Positions 1-6,923 of a DNA stretch of 64,000 bases are shown here, one piece after another. Within the stretch, counting starts at the first letter, position 1, and every line of letters starts with the position of its first letter. The position numbers were made by a program, and so were the translations under genes. The notes beneath the pieces were generated by a model. It had not been told where the DNA came from and searched no databases. It saw only the letters and a program-made list of their open reading frames with translations. This stretch comes from a virus: positions 1 to 64,000 of IMG/VR virus record IMGVR_UViG_3300020470_003365, one strand, 5' to 3'.

Positions 1-597
1 ATGATGCCTTTTGATGCATATCGTTGTTATCTCTCGTTAAAGAACCACTTTACTAAAGATAAGTATGATTATCATAAGTATGCTGGTAAAACTAGAGCAA
101 CAGTTCAAGCCTTTTATAAAAGGAAGGATAGGTTCTGGTTTGAAAAGTTTGCAAGAAAGAAGAATGATAAAGAGGTAGAAGAGTTTTTTGTATCTAATTT
201 TATTAGTAGCACTGATCCTAGTACAATGTGGATTGGTGATATGATAAAGAATGGAGAAGCACGATATGTGGACTGGAAGAAAAAGGTACAGTCATTAACA
301 TATACTTTTAAAGAAGAAGCAAATGAACTCTTTGATAATCAGAAGGTTGATGATGTATTTGATTGTTCTAAAGGACATCCACAAATATTAAAGAGTTATC
401 TTGGTGGTAATACATCACTTGAAACTATGGTAATATGTGATAGAATACTTGAGTATAGGAAGGATTTTGATAAACGATTGAATGACCCTGTGTGGGAAAC
501 CGTCAGTCGTAAAATAAAAAAGTATTCTCCCTTCCTAAATATAGATAGATCCCGTTACAAAAAAATTCTGAAGGAGGTTATTATTAATGGCACTTGA
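1..597 (+). CDS. gp59: Loader of gp41 helicase (T4 gp59-like), 5' end possibly incomplete
   Basis: T4 gp59 binds fork DNA and gp32 and loads the replicative helicase gp41. The 198-residue product matches the family along its length: an N-terminal segment ending YLSLKNHF, then YKRKDRFWFEKFA, the FVSNFI...WIGD block near residues 64-80, and a C-terminal half ending in an NIDRSRYKKILK-like helix (T4 has a similar NIDSQKAKNVF). T4 gp59 is 217 residues and carries about 15 extra N-terminal residues. Because this ORF begins at base 1, the true start may lie upstream of the window. It overlaps the next gene by 11 nt. Neighbouring gp32 fits the known gp59-gp32 partnership. Confidence 0.9.
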   Translation: MMPFDAYRCYLSLKNHFTKDKYDYHKYAGKTRATVQAFYKRKDRFWFEKFARKKNDKEVEEFFVSNFISSTDPSTMWIGDMIKNGEARYVDWKKKVQSLTYTFKEEANELFDNQKVDDVFDCSKGHPQILKSYLGGNTSLETMVICDRILEYRKDFDKRLNDPVWETVSRKIKKYSPFLNIDRSRYKKILKEVIINGT

Positions 598-778
598 AAA
601 TGCAGAAGTATTAAAGAATCTAAAAGAACAAAAAGTTCAGATAGAAACAAATCTTGAAACACTTCGTGGTACTTATCAAAAAGTTCTTGGAGCAATTGAT
701 GTTCTAGAACAGATTGAAGAAAGTAAAGTTGAAAGTGAAACTACTGAAACAGAAGTTGTTTCTGACGAGGAAGAATGA
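587..778 (+). CDS. Small acidic coiled-coil protein, unknown function
   Basis: A 63-residue product. Residues 5-45 are heptad-like and rich in Lys, Glu and Leu (LKNLKEQKVQIETNLETL), suggesting a coiled coil. The tail is strongly acidic and ends EEE. The start is well supported: a perfect AAGGAGG at 571-577 lies 9 nt before the ATG. Its 3' end overlaps the next start by ATGA. It sits where gp33, the late-transcription coactivator, lies in T4. It lacks the hydrophobic C-terminal clamp-binding tail known for gp33, so I do not assign that name. Confidence 0.75.
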   Translation: MALENAEVLKNLKEQKVQIETNLETLRGTYQKVLGAIDVLEQIEESKVESETTETEVVSDEEE

Positions 779-1110
779 GTTTCTTTGATTCCGAATTAGT
801 AAGAGCTGAACTGGCACATATTGGAGAACTCCAACAGGAGGTCTATGGTAATGCTTTCAAGTTTCCTACTATGTCAATGGAGGATAAGAAATATCATGTT
901 GATCTTTTAGAGCAACTTATTGATAAGCAAAAAATCTTGTATACAAGATTAAGTTTATCTGATGATCCTGCAGCACAGGAGATGAAACAAGGTATTATTA
1001 ATTCTACCGAAATGTTTGGGTTGCCAAAAAATGTTGACATGAATATAGTATTTGATAATATGAATCAGATGGTTGATGTTATGAAAAAAGAATTTGACAA
1101 ACCAGAATAA
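775..1110 (+). CDS. DUF1825 family protein
   Basis: This 111-residue product begins MSFFDSELVRAEL and contains KKYHVDLLEQLIDKQKILYTRLSLSDDP followed, near the C-terminus, by MNIVFDNMNQMVDVMKKE. That pattern is typical of DUF1825, a small helical family of unknown function found in cyanobacteria and T4-like cyanophages. It is translationally coupled to the upstream gene (ATGA overlap) and lies between gp59 and gp32, so a role in replication or late transcription is possible. Position alone would suggest gp33, but I see no similarity to T4 gp33. The family membership points to a cyanobacterial host. Confidence 0.8.
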   Translation: MSFFDSELVRAELAHIGELQQEVYGNAFKFPTMSMEDKKYHVDLLEQLIDKQKILYTRLSLSDDPAAQEMKQGIINSTEMFGLPKNVDMNIVFDNMNQMVDVMKKEFDKPE

Positions 1111-1163
1111 ACCATCTACAATAAAAACAACACAAGCCAAATCTAACAAATCAGAGGTAATCA

Positions 1164-2081
1164 ATGTCTTTCAAAGACCTAAAAAAACAGTCCTCTCTAG
1201 GATCTTTAACATCTAAACTAGTTAAAGAAGTGGAGAAGATGAACAATACTGGTGGCGGTGCAGATGACCGTCTATGGAAACCAGAATTGGACAAAGCAGG
1301 TAATGGTTATGCCGTTATCCGTTTCTTACCAGCACCAGAAGGTGAAGATATTCCTTGGGCAAAGGTTTATTCACATGCTTTCCAAGGACCAGGTGGTTGG
1401 TATATTGAGAACTCTTTAACCACAACAGGTGGTAAAGATCCTGTCTCCGAGCACAATCGTGAACTCTGGAACAGTGGTAATGAAGCAGACAAAGATACTG
1501 TACGTAAGCAGAAGCGTAAGCTTTCTTACTATGCAAACATCTATGTCGTAAAAGATCCTACCAATCCTCAGAACGAGGGTGGAGTATTCCTCTACAAGTT
1601 TGGTAAGAAGATCTTTGACAAAGTAATGGAAGCAATGCAACCAGAGTTTGAGGATGAAACTCCAATTAATCCTTTTGACTTCTGGCAAGGTGCTAACTTC
1701 AAGTTGAAGATCGTTAAGAAGGATGGTTACTGGAACTATGACAAGTCAGAGTTCGATACAGTATCCCCTCTACTTGAAGATGATGATGCACTAGAAGCAT
1801 TGTGGAAGAAGCAGTATTCACTTGCTGCTGTAACTGCACCAGACCAGTTCAAATCATATGAAGATTTGAAGAAGCGTTTGGATTATGTTCTAGGACATAA
1901 GCAACCAACACGTCGTGTATTCGATGAAGAGGTTGCAGATGAGGATAACAGTCGTGGTTCTTATGCACCAGATTTTAATTCTCGCAAGGCAGAAGCAACA
2001 GTGGCTGCAGCAGTTTCATCACCAGCATCGGAAGATGAAGATGATGCACTGAAGTACTTTCAGAAACTAGCTGAAGAGTAG
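1164..2081 (+). CDS. gp32: Single-stranded DNA-binding protein gp32
   Basis: gp32 coats ssDNA during replication, recombination and repair and binds cooperatively. The 305-residue product has the gp32 order: a basic N-terminal segment (FKDLKKQSSLGSLTSKL), an OB-fold core with RFLPAPEG near residue 52 and VYSHAFQGPGGWYIENS near residues 69-85, FLYKFGKKIFDKV near 140-155, FDFWQGANFKLK near 170-182, and an acidic tail (SEDEDDALKYFQKLAEE) that in T4 recruits partner proteins. The protein has no cysteine, so the zinc site of T4 gp32 (one His, three Cys) is absent. AGAGG at 1152-1156 precedes the ATG. The gene ends directly against convergent gp53. Confidence 0.95.
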   Translation: MSFKDLKKQSSLGSLTSKLVKEVEKMNNTGGGADDRLWKPELDKAGNGYAVIRFLPAPEGEDIPWAKVYSHAFQGPGGWYIENSLTTTGGKDPVSEHNRELWNSGNEADKDTVRKQKRKLSYYANIYVVKDPTNPQNEGGVFLYKFGKKIFDKVMEAMQPEFEDETPINPFDFWQGANFKLKIVKKDGYWNYDKSEFDTVSPLLEDDDALEALWKKQYSLAAVTAPDQFKSYEDLKKRLDYVLGHKQPTRRVFDEEVADEDNSRGSYAPDFNSRKAEATVAAAVSSPASEDEDDALKYFQKLAEE

Positions 2082-2801
2082 TTATTGATATAGTTTAATA
2101 TTTTCTGCTTTCTTAAGGGATTTACTGATATATTCAGTAGATCCTTTTTTATATTTCATCATTTCTGATAAGTCATCAATGACTAATGAAACATAGAGTG
2201 GTTTTAATAAAAATATATTTCGTTTATCATCTTCAATTTTTTCTTCATATTCATAATTGGTTATTGGAGTAATTAATGTTGTATTATATGGTTCATCATC
2301 ACCTTTAGCTAGAGTCACATAACCATCAACTAACCAATCATAATATGTAAGAGTATATTCTGGAGAAACTGTTAATCCCTCTGCTAATATCTCTACGTTA
2401 GCAGTATTTTTAATTTGTTTTGTTTCATAATGATGAACTCCATTGTAAATTCTATTATAGGTATCCGTATCTGAGTCACCTGATTGAGTATATTTGTTAA
2501 TAAGATAATTATCAAATGACTGTTGAGACATAGGCCATTCTGATTGAATATTAATAATATTATTACATAATAATACTAACCAATCTAAATTTGAATCATC
2601 ATAGAAATCAAATGCAACATTGTCTGGTCGATCATCACCACTGACTTTATACTTTGTGAAGACAGAAAGGTCTTGGAAAATATCATCTCTTAATGTTCCT
2701 CTTTTAAAGAGGTTTTTTACTGGCATGTACTCACCTATTTTAGCATTAGGTAATCTGCTAACGTAATCGAAATCTGGAATTCGTTTAAAGTAATTTGACA
2801 T
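2082..2801 (-). CDS. gp53: Baseplate wedge protein gp53
   Basis: gp53 is a T4 baseplate wedge protein that helps join wedges around the hub. The 239-residue product begins MSNYFKRIPDFDYVSRL and carries the family block NVAFDFYDDSNLDWLVLLCNNI near residues 61-82, followed by a WPMSQQSFDNYLINKY segment. It is the last gene of a minus-strand operon. One base separates it from gp48, and its stop codon directly abuts the gp32 stop. Its distal coding sequence carries the + strand terminator of gp32, so those codons serve two constraints. Confidence 0.88.
   Translation of the reverse strand: MSNYFKRIPDFDYVSRLPNAKIGEYMPVKNLFKRGTLRDDIFQDLSVFTKYKVSGDDRPDNVAFDFYDDSNLDWLVLLCNNIINIQSEWPMSQQSFDNYLINKYTQSGDSDTDTYNRIYNGVHHYETKQIKNTANVEILAEGLTVSPEYTLTYYDWLVDGYVTLAKGDDEPYNTTLITPITNYEYEEKIEDDKRNIFLLKPLYVSLVIDDLSEMMKYKKGSTEYISKSLKKAENIKLYQ
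2115..2150 (+). terminator. Rho-independent terminator for the gp59-gp32 transcript
   Basis: An 11-bp stem (2118-2128 with 2134-2144) has a single G-U wobble and a 5-nt TATAT loop, and is followed by six T (2145-2150). It lies 36 nt past the gp32 stop, wholly within the 3' coding part of gp53 on the other strand. Read from the minus strand there is no T-run after the stem, so it should act only on + transcripts. Confidence 0.85.
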
Positions 2802-2802
2802 T

Positions 2803-4188
2803 TTAGTAACCTATACCTGCTGCATCTGTCTGAGTTGCGTTTGCTAATGGACCAAATCCTGCATTAAATTGTTCTCCATCATCAAGTACATCGTAATCAT
2901 CATTAAAGATAGGATCAAGTTCAGTGAATGACATTTGAATTTTGTATTGAGTCATTGTACCATCACGGAATGTTGAATAGTTTCCATTGGGTGTATAGTC
3001 TGTTTGGAAACTGGTCATTGCACATTCCTTAAATCTATTTAAGTTATATGCATTATTGATATATTCTATTTGATAAATCAATGGTGTTCTTAAGAAGTAA
3101 CCCTTCACAGTTCTTCTTGGAGCTGATGCTTGTTTAAATGTTCTTATGATTTGTTTGACAGTTTGTGCTTCTTTTGCATTACGTGGAGATAGATTAAAAC
3201 TAAATTGAAAATTTCTTAGTTCAGGTTTGTTGAATAGTAATTCTACATTAGGATTAATTAACGCACCTGATCTTTTTATTAATTGTCCACCAGCACCTGT
3301 GATTTGTCCTGCAATTAATTGTTGTGCAGTATCTTTCATATCACTAGAACCTATATCATTTACTAGGTTTTTTAGAAGACCTCCTGCTGCATCAGCACTA
3401 TTAAATGATGCTAGTGCTAGTTGTGCTCCTACTGCTTGGATAGGGTTCAGTTCTGCATTACCCCAACTCTGTTGATTATTATCTTTTAATCCACCTGGCA
3501 TAGGTAATGTCACAGACCCCATATTAAATTTATGAAGAGCTGCATTACTACGATCTCTCTCTTTTAAAACTCCTGGTTGATCTTTATCCCATTCTCTTGG
3601 TTTAAAATCTCTGATTGTAAATTTAATAGCATCTTGTTCCTCATCCATTTTCTCTGGGTATCTGAGATTAGGGAAGAATTTTCTACCTTTAACTGTCATT
3701 AAGGCATCTTGTTCTTCCTTTGACATCCCCCTCATGGTGCTTCCATCAGTTGGATCTATATCTGTTGTTCCATCATTTAATAAATCGTTAGCTATTTTTT
3801 TACTAGAAGCTAATCTATCTGCTTCACTAACTCCATTTGCTTCTTTAGTGGCATCATTAAAACTTTCTTTTTGAACCATGTTCTTGGAGTTTTTGATCAC
3901 AGATTCCATTGCACCACTTTCAGGATCTCCGAAAGCTTCTTTTTCATATTCTCTTGCTCCAGATTCTATAGTTGTTGTTTTAGTTTTGGGATCATATACT
4001 CCTACCTTTCTATCTTTACCAAATTCATTGTTATATATTTCTACTTCTCCAGTCTTTTTATTAACAAGCGTGAAATATTTCTCATTCCGACCTTTACCGC
4101 TTTTTATCGGTTGGAATTTATTCTTATTATCATCGTTACCAAAATGGGTTTCTGGCTTAGCCGTACGTCCAAGACCTATTAATGCCAT
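2803..4188 (-). CDS. gp48: Baseplate tail-tube cap protein gp48
   Basis: gp48 caps the baseplate hub and, with gp54, starts tail-tube polymerisation. The recognisable core is C-terminal, about residues 310-435: NKPELRNFQFSFNLSPRNAK, then VKQIIRTFKQASAPRR, FLRTPLIYQIEYI, and TQYKIQMSFTELDPIF. The product has 461 residues, longer than T4 gp48 (364). The excess is in a polar N-terminal half with low-complexity Lys/Glu/Asn/Gly sequence. In T4, genes 48 and 54 are adjacent and co-oriented. Here they are on opposite strands, separated by gp4 and an unknown gene. Confidence 0.85.
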   Translation of the reverse strand: MALIGLGRTAKPETHFGNDDNKNKFQPIKSGKGRNEKYFTLVNKKTGEVEIYNNEFGKDRKVGVYDPKTKTTTIESGAREYEKEAFGDPESGAMESVIKNSKNMVQKESFNDATKEANGVSEADRLASSKKIANDLLNDGTTDIDPTDGSTMRGMSKEEQDALMTVKGRKFFPNLRYPEKMDEEQDAIKFTIRDFKPREWDKDQPGVLKERDRSNAALHKFNMGSVTLPMPGGLKDNNQQSWGNAELNPIQAVGAQLALASFNSADAAGGLLKNLVNDIGSSDMKDTAQQLIAGQITGAGGQLIKRSGALINPNVELLFNKPELRNFQFSFNLSPRNAKEAQTVKQIIRTFKQASAPRRTVKGYFLRTPLIYQIEYINNAYNLNRFKECAMTSFQTDYTPNGNYSTFRDGTMTQYKIQMSFTELDPIFNDDYDVLDDGEQFNAGFGPLANATQTDAAGIGY

Positions 4189-4208
4189 TTATTCTAAAAC
4201 TTTTTTAT

Positions 4209-4216
4209 TATTTAGC
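4209..4216 (-). promoter_or_regulatory. Possible late promoter GCTAAATA before gp48
   Basis: Read on the minus strand the octamer is GCTAAATA, one base from the T4-type late consensus TATAAATA at its second position. It lies 21 nt before the gp48 ATG and overlaps the end of the upstream gene. The same CTAAATA form occurs before several other late genes in this window. Confidence 0.45.
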
Positions 4217-4613
4217 GAGGATTAAGTATGTATTTTCCATAGGGTATGGCAAGCAAATCATCTAGTTCATTTCGTTGAACGATATAGAGTTGTCCTGCTA
4301 GTTCATTCCATGTATAATTTCTATATTTTTGCCAATGAAAGTTAAGTCCTCTGAATCCCCATGAGAATAATTCCACACAGGCAATCAAAGGATGCTGATC
4401 ATATGATTCACCAGGAGTTTTTGCATTATATACAAAGGTATAGAAATTTCCTACATCAGGGACAGGAGTAACTGTTTCATTTAGAACACTCATAATCTCT
4501 AGCATCATTTCTTCTGGATCATTAGTTCTATTGTTTAAGTCACTAAGATATTGTCGAATACGATTATCTTCTGTTTGTTGTTCTAGTCCATCGAAACCGA
4601 AAGAGTTTGTCAT
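4212..4613 (-). CDS. Conserved-looking virion-operon protein, unknown function
   Basis: I do not recognise this 133-residue protein. It has an acidic helical N-terminus with DNRIRQYLSDLNNRTNDPEEMM, then an aromatic-rich centre (FYTFVYNAKTPG, LFSWGFRGLNFHWQKYRNYTW) and ends QRNELDDLLAIPYGKYILNPR. No signal peptide or membrane span is seen. It lies between gp4 and gp48 and overlaps gp4 by 4 nt (ATGA), so it is probably co-translated with head-completion and baseplate proteins. A role in virion assembly is inferred from position only. Confidence 0.8.
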   Translation of the reverse strand: MTNSFGFDGLEQQTEDNRIRQYLSDLNNRTNDPEEMMLEIMSVLNETVTPVPDVGNFYTFVYNAKTPGESYDQHPLIACVELFSWGFRGLNFHWQKYRNYTWNELAGQLYIVQRNELDDLLAIPYGKYILNPR

Positions 4614-5053
4614 GATGCTACACCAAGTTCTCTTTCAGTAATAATTTTAAATTCAATTCTTTTATCTTTGCACCATTCATTAGCTGCTTGCCATTTTGCT
4701 TGATTGGTAGCATATGTTTTACATTCGTAAAGGTATGATGGAGTCACCTTTTTTCTTTTCCTCGGTGGTTTAGTTTGCTTAAATGGTTTGACTTCAATTA
4801 CATAGGTTTTAATTTCACCTGAGTTTTCTTTTACCTTAATGATAAAGTCTGGATAGTATCTACGAACTTTGCCATCAGGAGCAAGGTATGGTATATAAAA
4901 TTCTTCACTTCCCCATTGTATAATATTTTCATTTAGATCACAGTAACCACAGAACTTACTTTCCCAAGAACTACGACAGATGATATTGTTAACATCACCT
5001 TTATATTTCTTTGGATTTCTTGGCTTGTAAATACTCTTTTTACTCTCTGACAT
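4610..5053 (-). CDS. gp4: Head completion protein gp4 (nuclease-like fold)
   Basis: T4 gp4 (also gp50) is needed to complete filled heads before tail joining. The 147-residue product is near the T4 length (150). It carries PD-(D/E)xK-like residues in the expected order: E31 in SWESKF, D69 in YYPDFII, and E87/K89 in VIEVKP. These resemble the TnsA/restriction-endonuclease fold noted for this family. Several cysteines cluster at residues 26-38. It is the first gene of the minus-strand operon, divergent from gp54, with only 37 nt between the two starts. Confidence 0.87.
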   Translation of the reverse strand: MSESKKSIYKPRNPKKYKGDVNNIICRSSWESKFCGYCDLNENIIQWGSEEFYIPYLAPDGKVRRYYPDFIIKVKENSGEIKTYVIEVKPFKQTKPPRKRKKVTPSYLYECKTYATNQAKWQAANEWCKDKRIEFKIITERELGVAS

Positions 5054-5057
5054 ACAT

Positions 5058-5065
5058 AATAAATA
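5058..5065 (+). promoter_or_regulatory. Late promoter AATAAATA for gp54
   Basis: The octamer AATAAATA matches the NATAAATA late consensus of T4-like phages and ends 25 nt before the gp54 ATG, in the 37-nt divergent spacer. Confidence 0.6.
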
Positions 5066-5083
5066 ACATAGTAAGTCAAATAT

Positions 5084-5091
5084 TATTTAGA
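5084..5091 (-). promoter_or_regulatory. Possible late promoter TCTAAATA for the gp4-gp53 operon
   Basis: On the minus strand the octamer reads TCTAAATA and lies 30 nt upstream of the gp4 start. It overlaps the first base of gp54. Together with the + site at 5058 it would make a compact divergent late promoter pair. Confidence 0.45.
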
Positions 5092-5984
5092 TGGCAAAGT
5101 TGGGGGTAACACCAACCCATAAAACGGTAGATGATTTAAAGAGTACTATATTATCACCCTCATTAACTCCGTATTTTGAGGTTCAATTTCCTGTGCCAGA
5201 TTTTTTATCTAATTTGAGAACAGGATCAAATTCTCCTTATAATTATTTGACATTATTATGTACGGAAGCAGTATTACCAGGAAATAATTTAATAACCTTT
5301 AATGTAGATAATGATTACACTGGTGTCACAGAGAAGATGCCACATAGAAAAGTATATGATCAGGAGTTACAGTTAACTTTTTATGTTAATTCAGGAGAGA
5401 ATGCTTATTATCCTATAAGATTTTTTGAAAGTTATATATCATATGTCGCAGGAGAAGATCCTAGTAATTCGGATTCATTAGAGAAATTAAAAAATCAAAA
5501 TTATTTTTATAGATTATCTTACCCTGATGAGTATATGTTAGATGGGTTGATAATTAAAAAGTTTGAGAAAGGTGGACAGTTTATTTCTCCTACACCTGGT
5601 CATGAGGTAGCTCAGGAATTATCATATGAGTTTATTAGATCTTATCCTACGGCTATTAATAGTATGCCAGTTACATTTGGAGAAGCAGATGTTCTAAAAT
5701 GTACAGTTACTTATTCTTATATTAGGTATATACAGCATAATACATTTTCTACAAGTAGGAAAGGAGTATTTACTGCTCAACCAATTGCTAGTGTTCCTGA
5801 TACTGATCCAAAAAGTCCAAACACTACATTGAGTAAATCTGAAGTAAGAAAAGCAATACATGGCGAAACTGGTTCAAGGGAAGATCCTAGTACACCATAT
5901 GGTCAAATAAAAACTGTAATTAAAAATAATAAAAGCAATGCTGAGAAAGTTATGGATCCTAAGTTCATGCCAAACATTAAATAA
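5091..5984 (+). CDS. gp54: Baseplate tail-tube initiator gp54
   Basis: gp54 sits on gp48 and nucleates the tail tube. The 297-residue product (T4: 320) has the tube-like beta-barrel pattern: PYFEVQFPVPDFLSNL near residue 27, YLTLLCTEAVLPGN near 53-66, HRKVYDQELQLTFYVNSGENAYYPIRFFESYI near 85-116, and the C-terminal strand block DVLKCTVTYSYIRYI near 204-218. A polar tail of about 70 residues follows. It is monocistronic between its own late promoter and the one preceding gp26. Confidence 0.82.
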   Translation: MAKLGVTPTHKTVDDLKSTILSPSLTPYFEVQFPVPDFLSNLRTGSNSPYNYLTLLCTEAVLPGNNLITFNVDNDYTGVTEKMPHRKVYDQELQLTFYVNSGENAYYPIRFFESYISYVAGEDPSNSDSLEKLKNQNYFYRLSYPDEYMLDGLIIKKFEKGGQFISPTPGHEVAQELSYEFIRSYPTAINSMPVTFGEADVLKCTVTYSYIRYIQHNTFSTSRKGVFTAQPIASVPDTDPKSPNTTLSKSEVRKAIHGETGSREDPSTPYGQIKTVIKNNKSNAEKVMDPKFMPNIK

Positions 5985-5988
5985 CCCC

Positions 5989-5996
5989 TATAAATA
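5989..5996 (+). promoter_or_regulatory. Late promoter TATAAATA for the hub operon
   Basis: A perfect T4 late octamer TATAAATA starts 4 nt after the gp54 stop and ends 28 nt before the gp26 ATG. It is the likely driver of the long hub operon that follows. Confidence 0.75.
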
Positions 5997-6024
5997 AATA
6001 CACTGAACTTGTTATAAGCATATT

Positions 6025-6744
6025 ATGCCTTTACCAAAGATTGCGACTCCGACATATGAGTTGGAACTACCTTCTACCCAAAAGAAAGTTAGATATAGAC
6101 CTTTTTTAGTTAAAGAAGAAAAGGTATTGTTGATAGCTCTTGAAAGTGAAGATACAAAAGAAATTACTAATGCTATTAGAGCAGTAATTAAAAGTTGTGT
6201 TTTGACAAAGGGTATTAAGGTTGAGACATTACCTACTTTTGATATAGAGTATTTGTTTTTGAACATTCGTGGTAAGTCTGTAGGTGAAACTATTGAAGTT
6301 AATTTAATATGTCCTGATGATGGTGTTACTGAGGTTAAAAAGAATATTCCTATTGATAATATTAAAATTCAACGCACTGATGGTCATACCAATCAGATAA
6401 AACTTGATGATAATATTATGATGGAATTGAAGTATCCTTCCTTAGATCAATTTATTAAAAATAATTTTGATTTTACTGAAGGAAATCAAATGGATCAATC
6501 ATTTGAATTGATTGGTACATGTATTGATAAGATCTATACTGAAGAAGAGGTATGGACAGCATCTGATTGTACTAAGAAAGAGTTGACTGAATTTCTTGAG
6601 TCAATGAATTCATCTCAGTTTAAAGAGATTGAAAATTTCTTTGAAACCATGCCCAAATTATCTCATACTATTAAGGTTAAAAATCCTAATACTGAAAAAG
6701 AAAGTGATGTGGTTCTTGAAGGGTTAGCATCTTTTTTCGCTTAG
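6025..6744 (+). CDS. gp26: Baseplate hub assembly protein gp26
   Basis: The 239-residue product matches the T4 baseplate (gp26-type) family: LPKIATPTYELELPSTQKKVRYRPFLVKEEKVLL at residues 3-36, TLPTFDIEYLFLNIRGKSVGE near 73-93, and a C-terminal acidic helical part (KKELTEFLESMNSSQF). T4 gp26 is required for hub assembly. Its last codons contain the slippery heptamer TTTTTTC just before the stop, with a co-directional ORF in the -1 frame. That is the arrangement of tail assembly chaperones that produce a frameshift fusion upstream of the tape-measure gene. Confidence 0.82.
   Translation: MPLPKIATPTYELELPSTQKKVRYRPFLVKEEKVLLIALESEDTKEITNAIRAVIKSCVLTKGIKVETLPTFDIEYLFLNIRGKSVGETIEVNLICPDDGVTEVKKNIPIDNIKIQRTDGHTNQIKLDDNIMMELKYPSLDQFIKNNFDFTEGNQMDQSFELIGTCIDKIYTEEEVWTASDCTKKELTEFLESMNSSQFKEIENFFETMPKLSHTIKVKNPNTEKESDVVLEGLASFFA
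6732..6738 (+). other. Candidate -1 ribosomal frameshift site (TTTTTTC)
   Basis: The heptamer fits X XXY YYZ in the gp26 frame (zero-frame codons TTT TTC, then GCT TAG). A -1 slip would avoid the stop at 6742-6744 and read through 6923, appending about 62 residues beginning RLALVHLSLEGYF after the two slipped Phe codons. Confidence 0.55.
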
Positions 6745-6749
6745 CTCTA

Positions 6750-6923
6750 GTGCATTTGAGTCTTGAGGGTTACTTCAAACTCAATTTTTCGTTAATGCAA
6801 TATCATAAATATAGTTTGACTGAAATTGAAAATATGATGCCGTGGGAGCGAGACATTTATGTGATACTTCTTCAACAACATCTTGAAGAGGAAGAAAGAA
6901 AGCAAAAGCAACAACAATCTTAA
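6750..6923 (+). CDS. Small hub-assembly partner, GTG start or -1 frameshift extension of gp26
   Basis: From the GTG at 6750 the ORF gives 57 residues: HLSLEGYFKLNFSL, then YHKYSLTEIENMMPWERDIY, then an acidic/Gln-rich end (LEEEERKQKQQQS). The MPWERDIY...LL pattern resembles the second part of phage tail assembly chaperones, where aromatic-Glu motifs precede a helix. The reading frame is open back through the slippery site, so the product may be made mainly as a gp26 fusion. No good Shine-Dalgarno precedes the GTG, which favours frameshifting. It ends 1 nt before the ATG of the tape-measure-like gene. Confidence 0.65.
   Translation: MHLSLEGYFKLNFSLMQYHKYSLTEIENMMPWERDIYVILLQQHLEEEERKQKQQQS

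Noticed and set aside
775-1110. Assignment as gp33 late transcription coactivator
   Set aside because: Only position supports it. The sequence fits DUF1825 and lacks the hydrophobic C-terminal clamp-binding tail of gp33.
3227-4225. + strand ORFs of 82-115 residues opposite gp48
   Set aside because: Antisense shadows of gp48 with no Shine-Dalgarno or coupling and biased composition.
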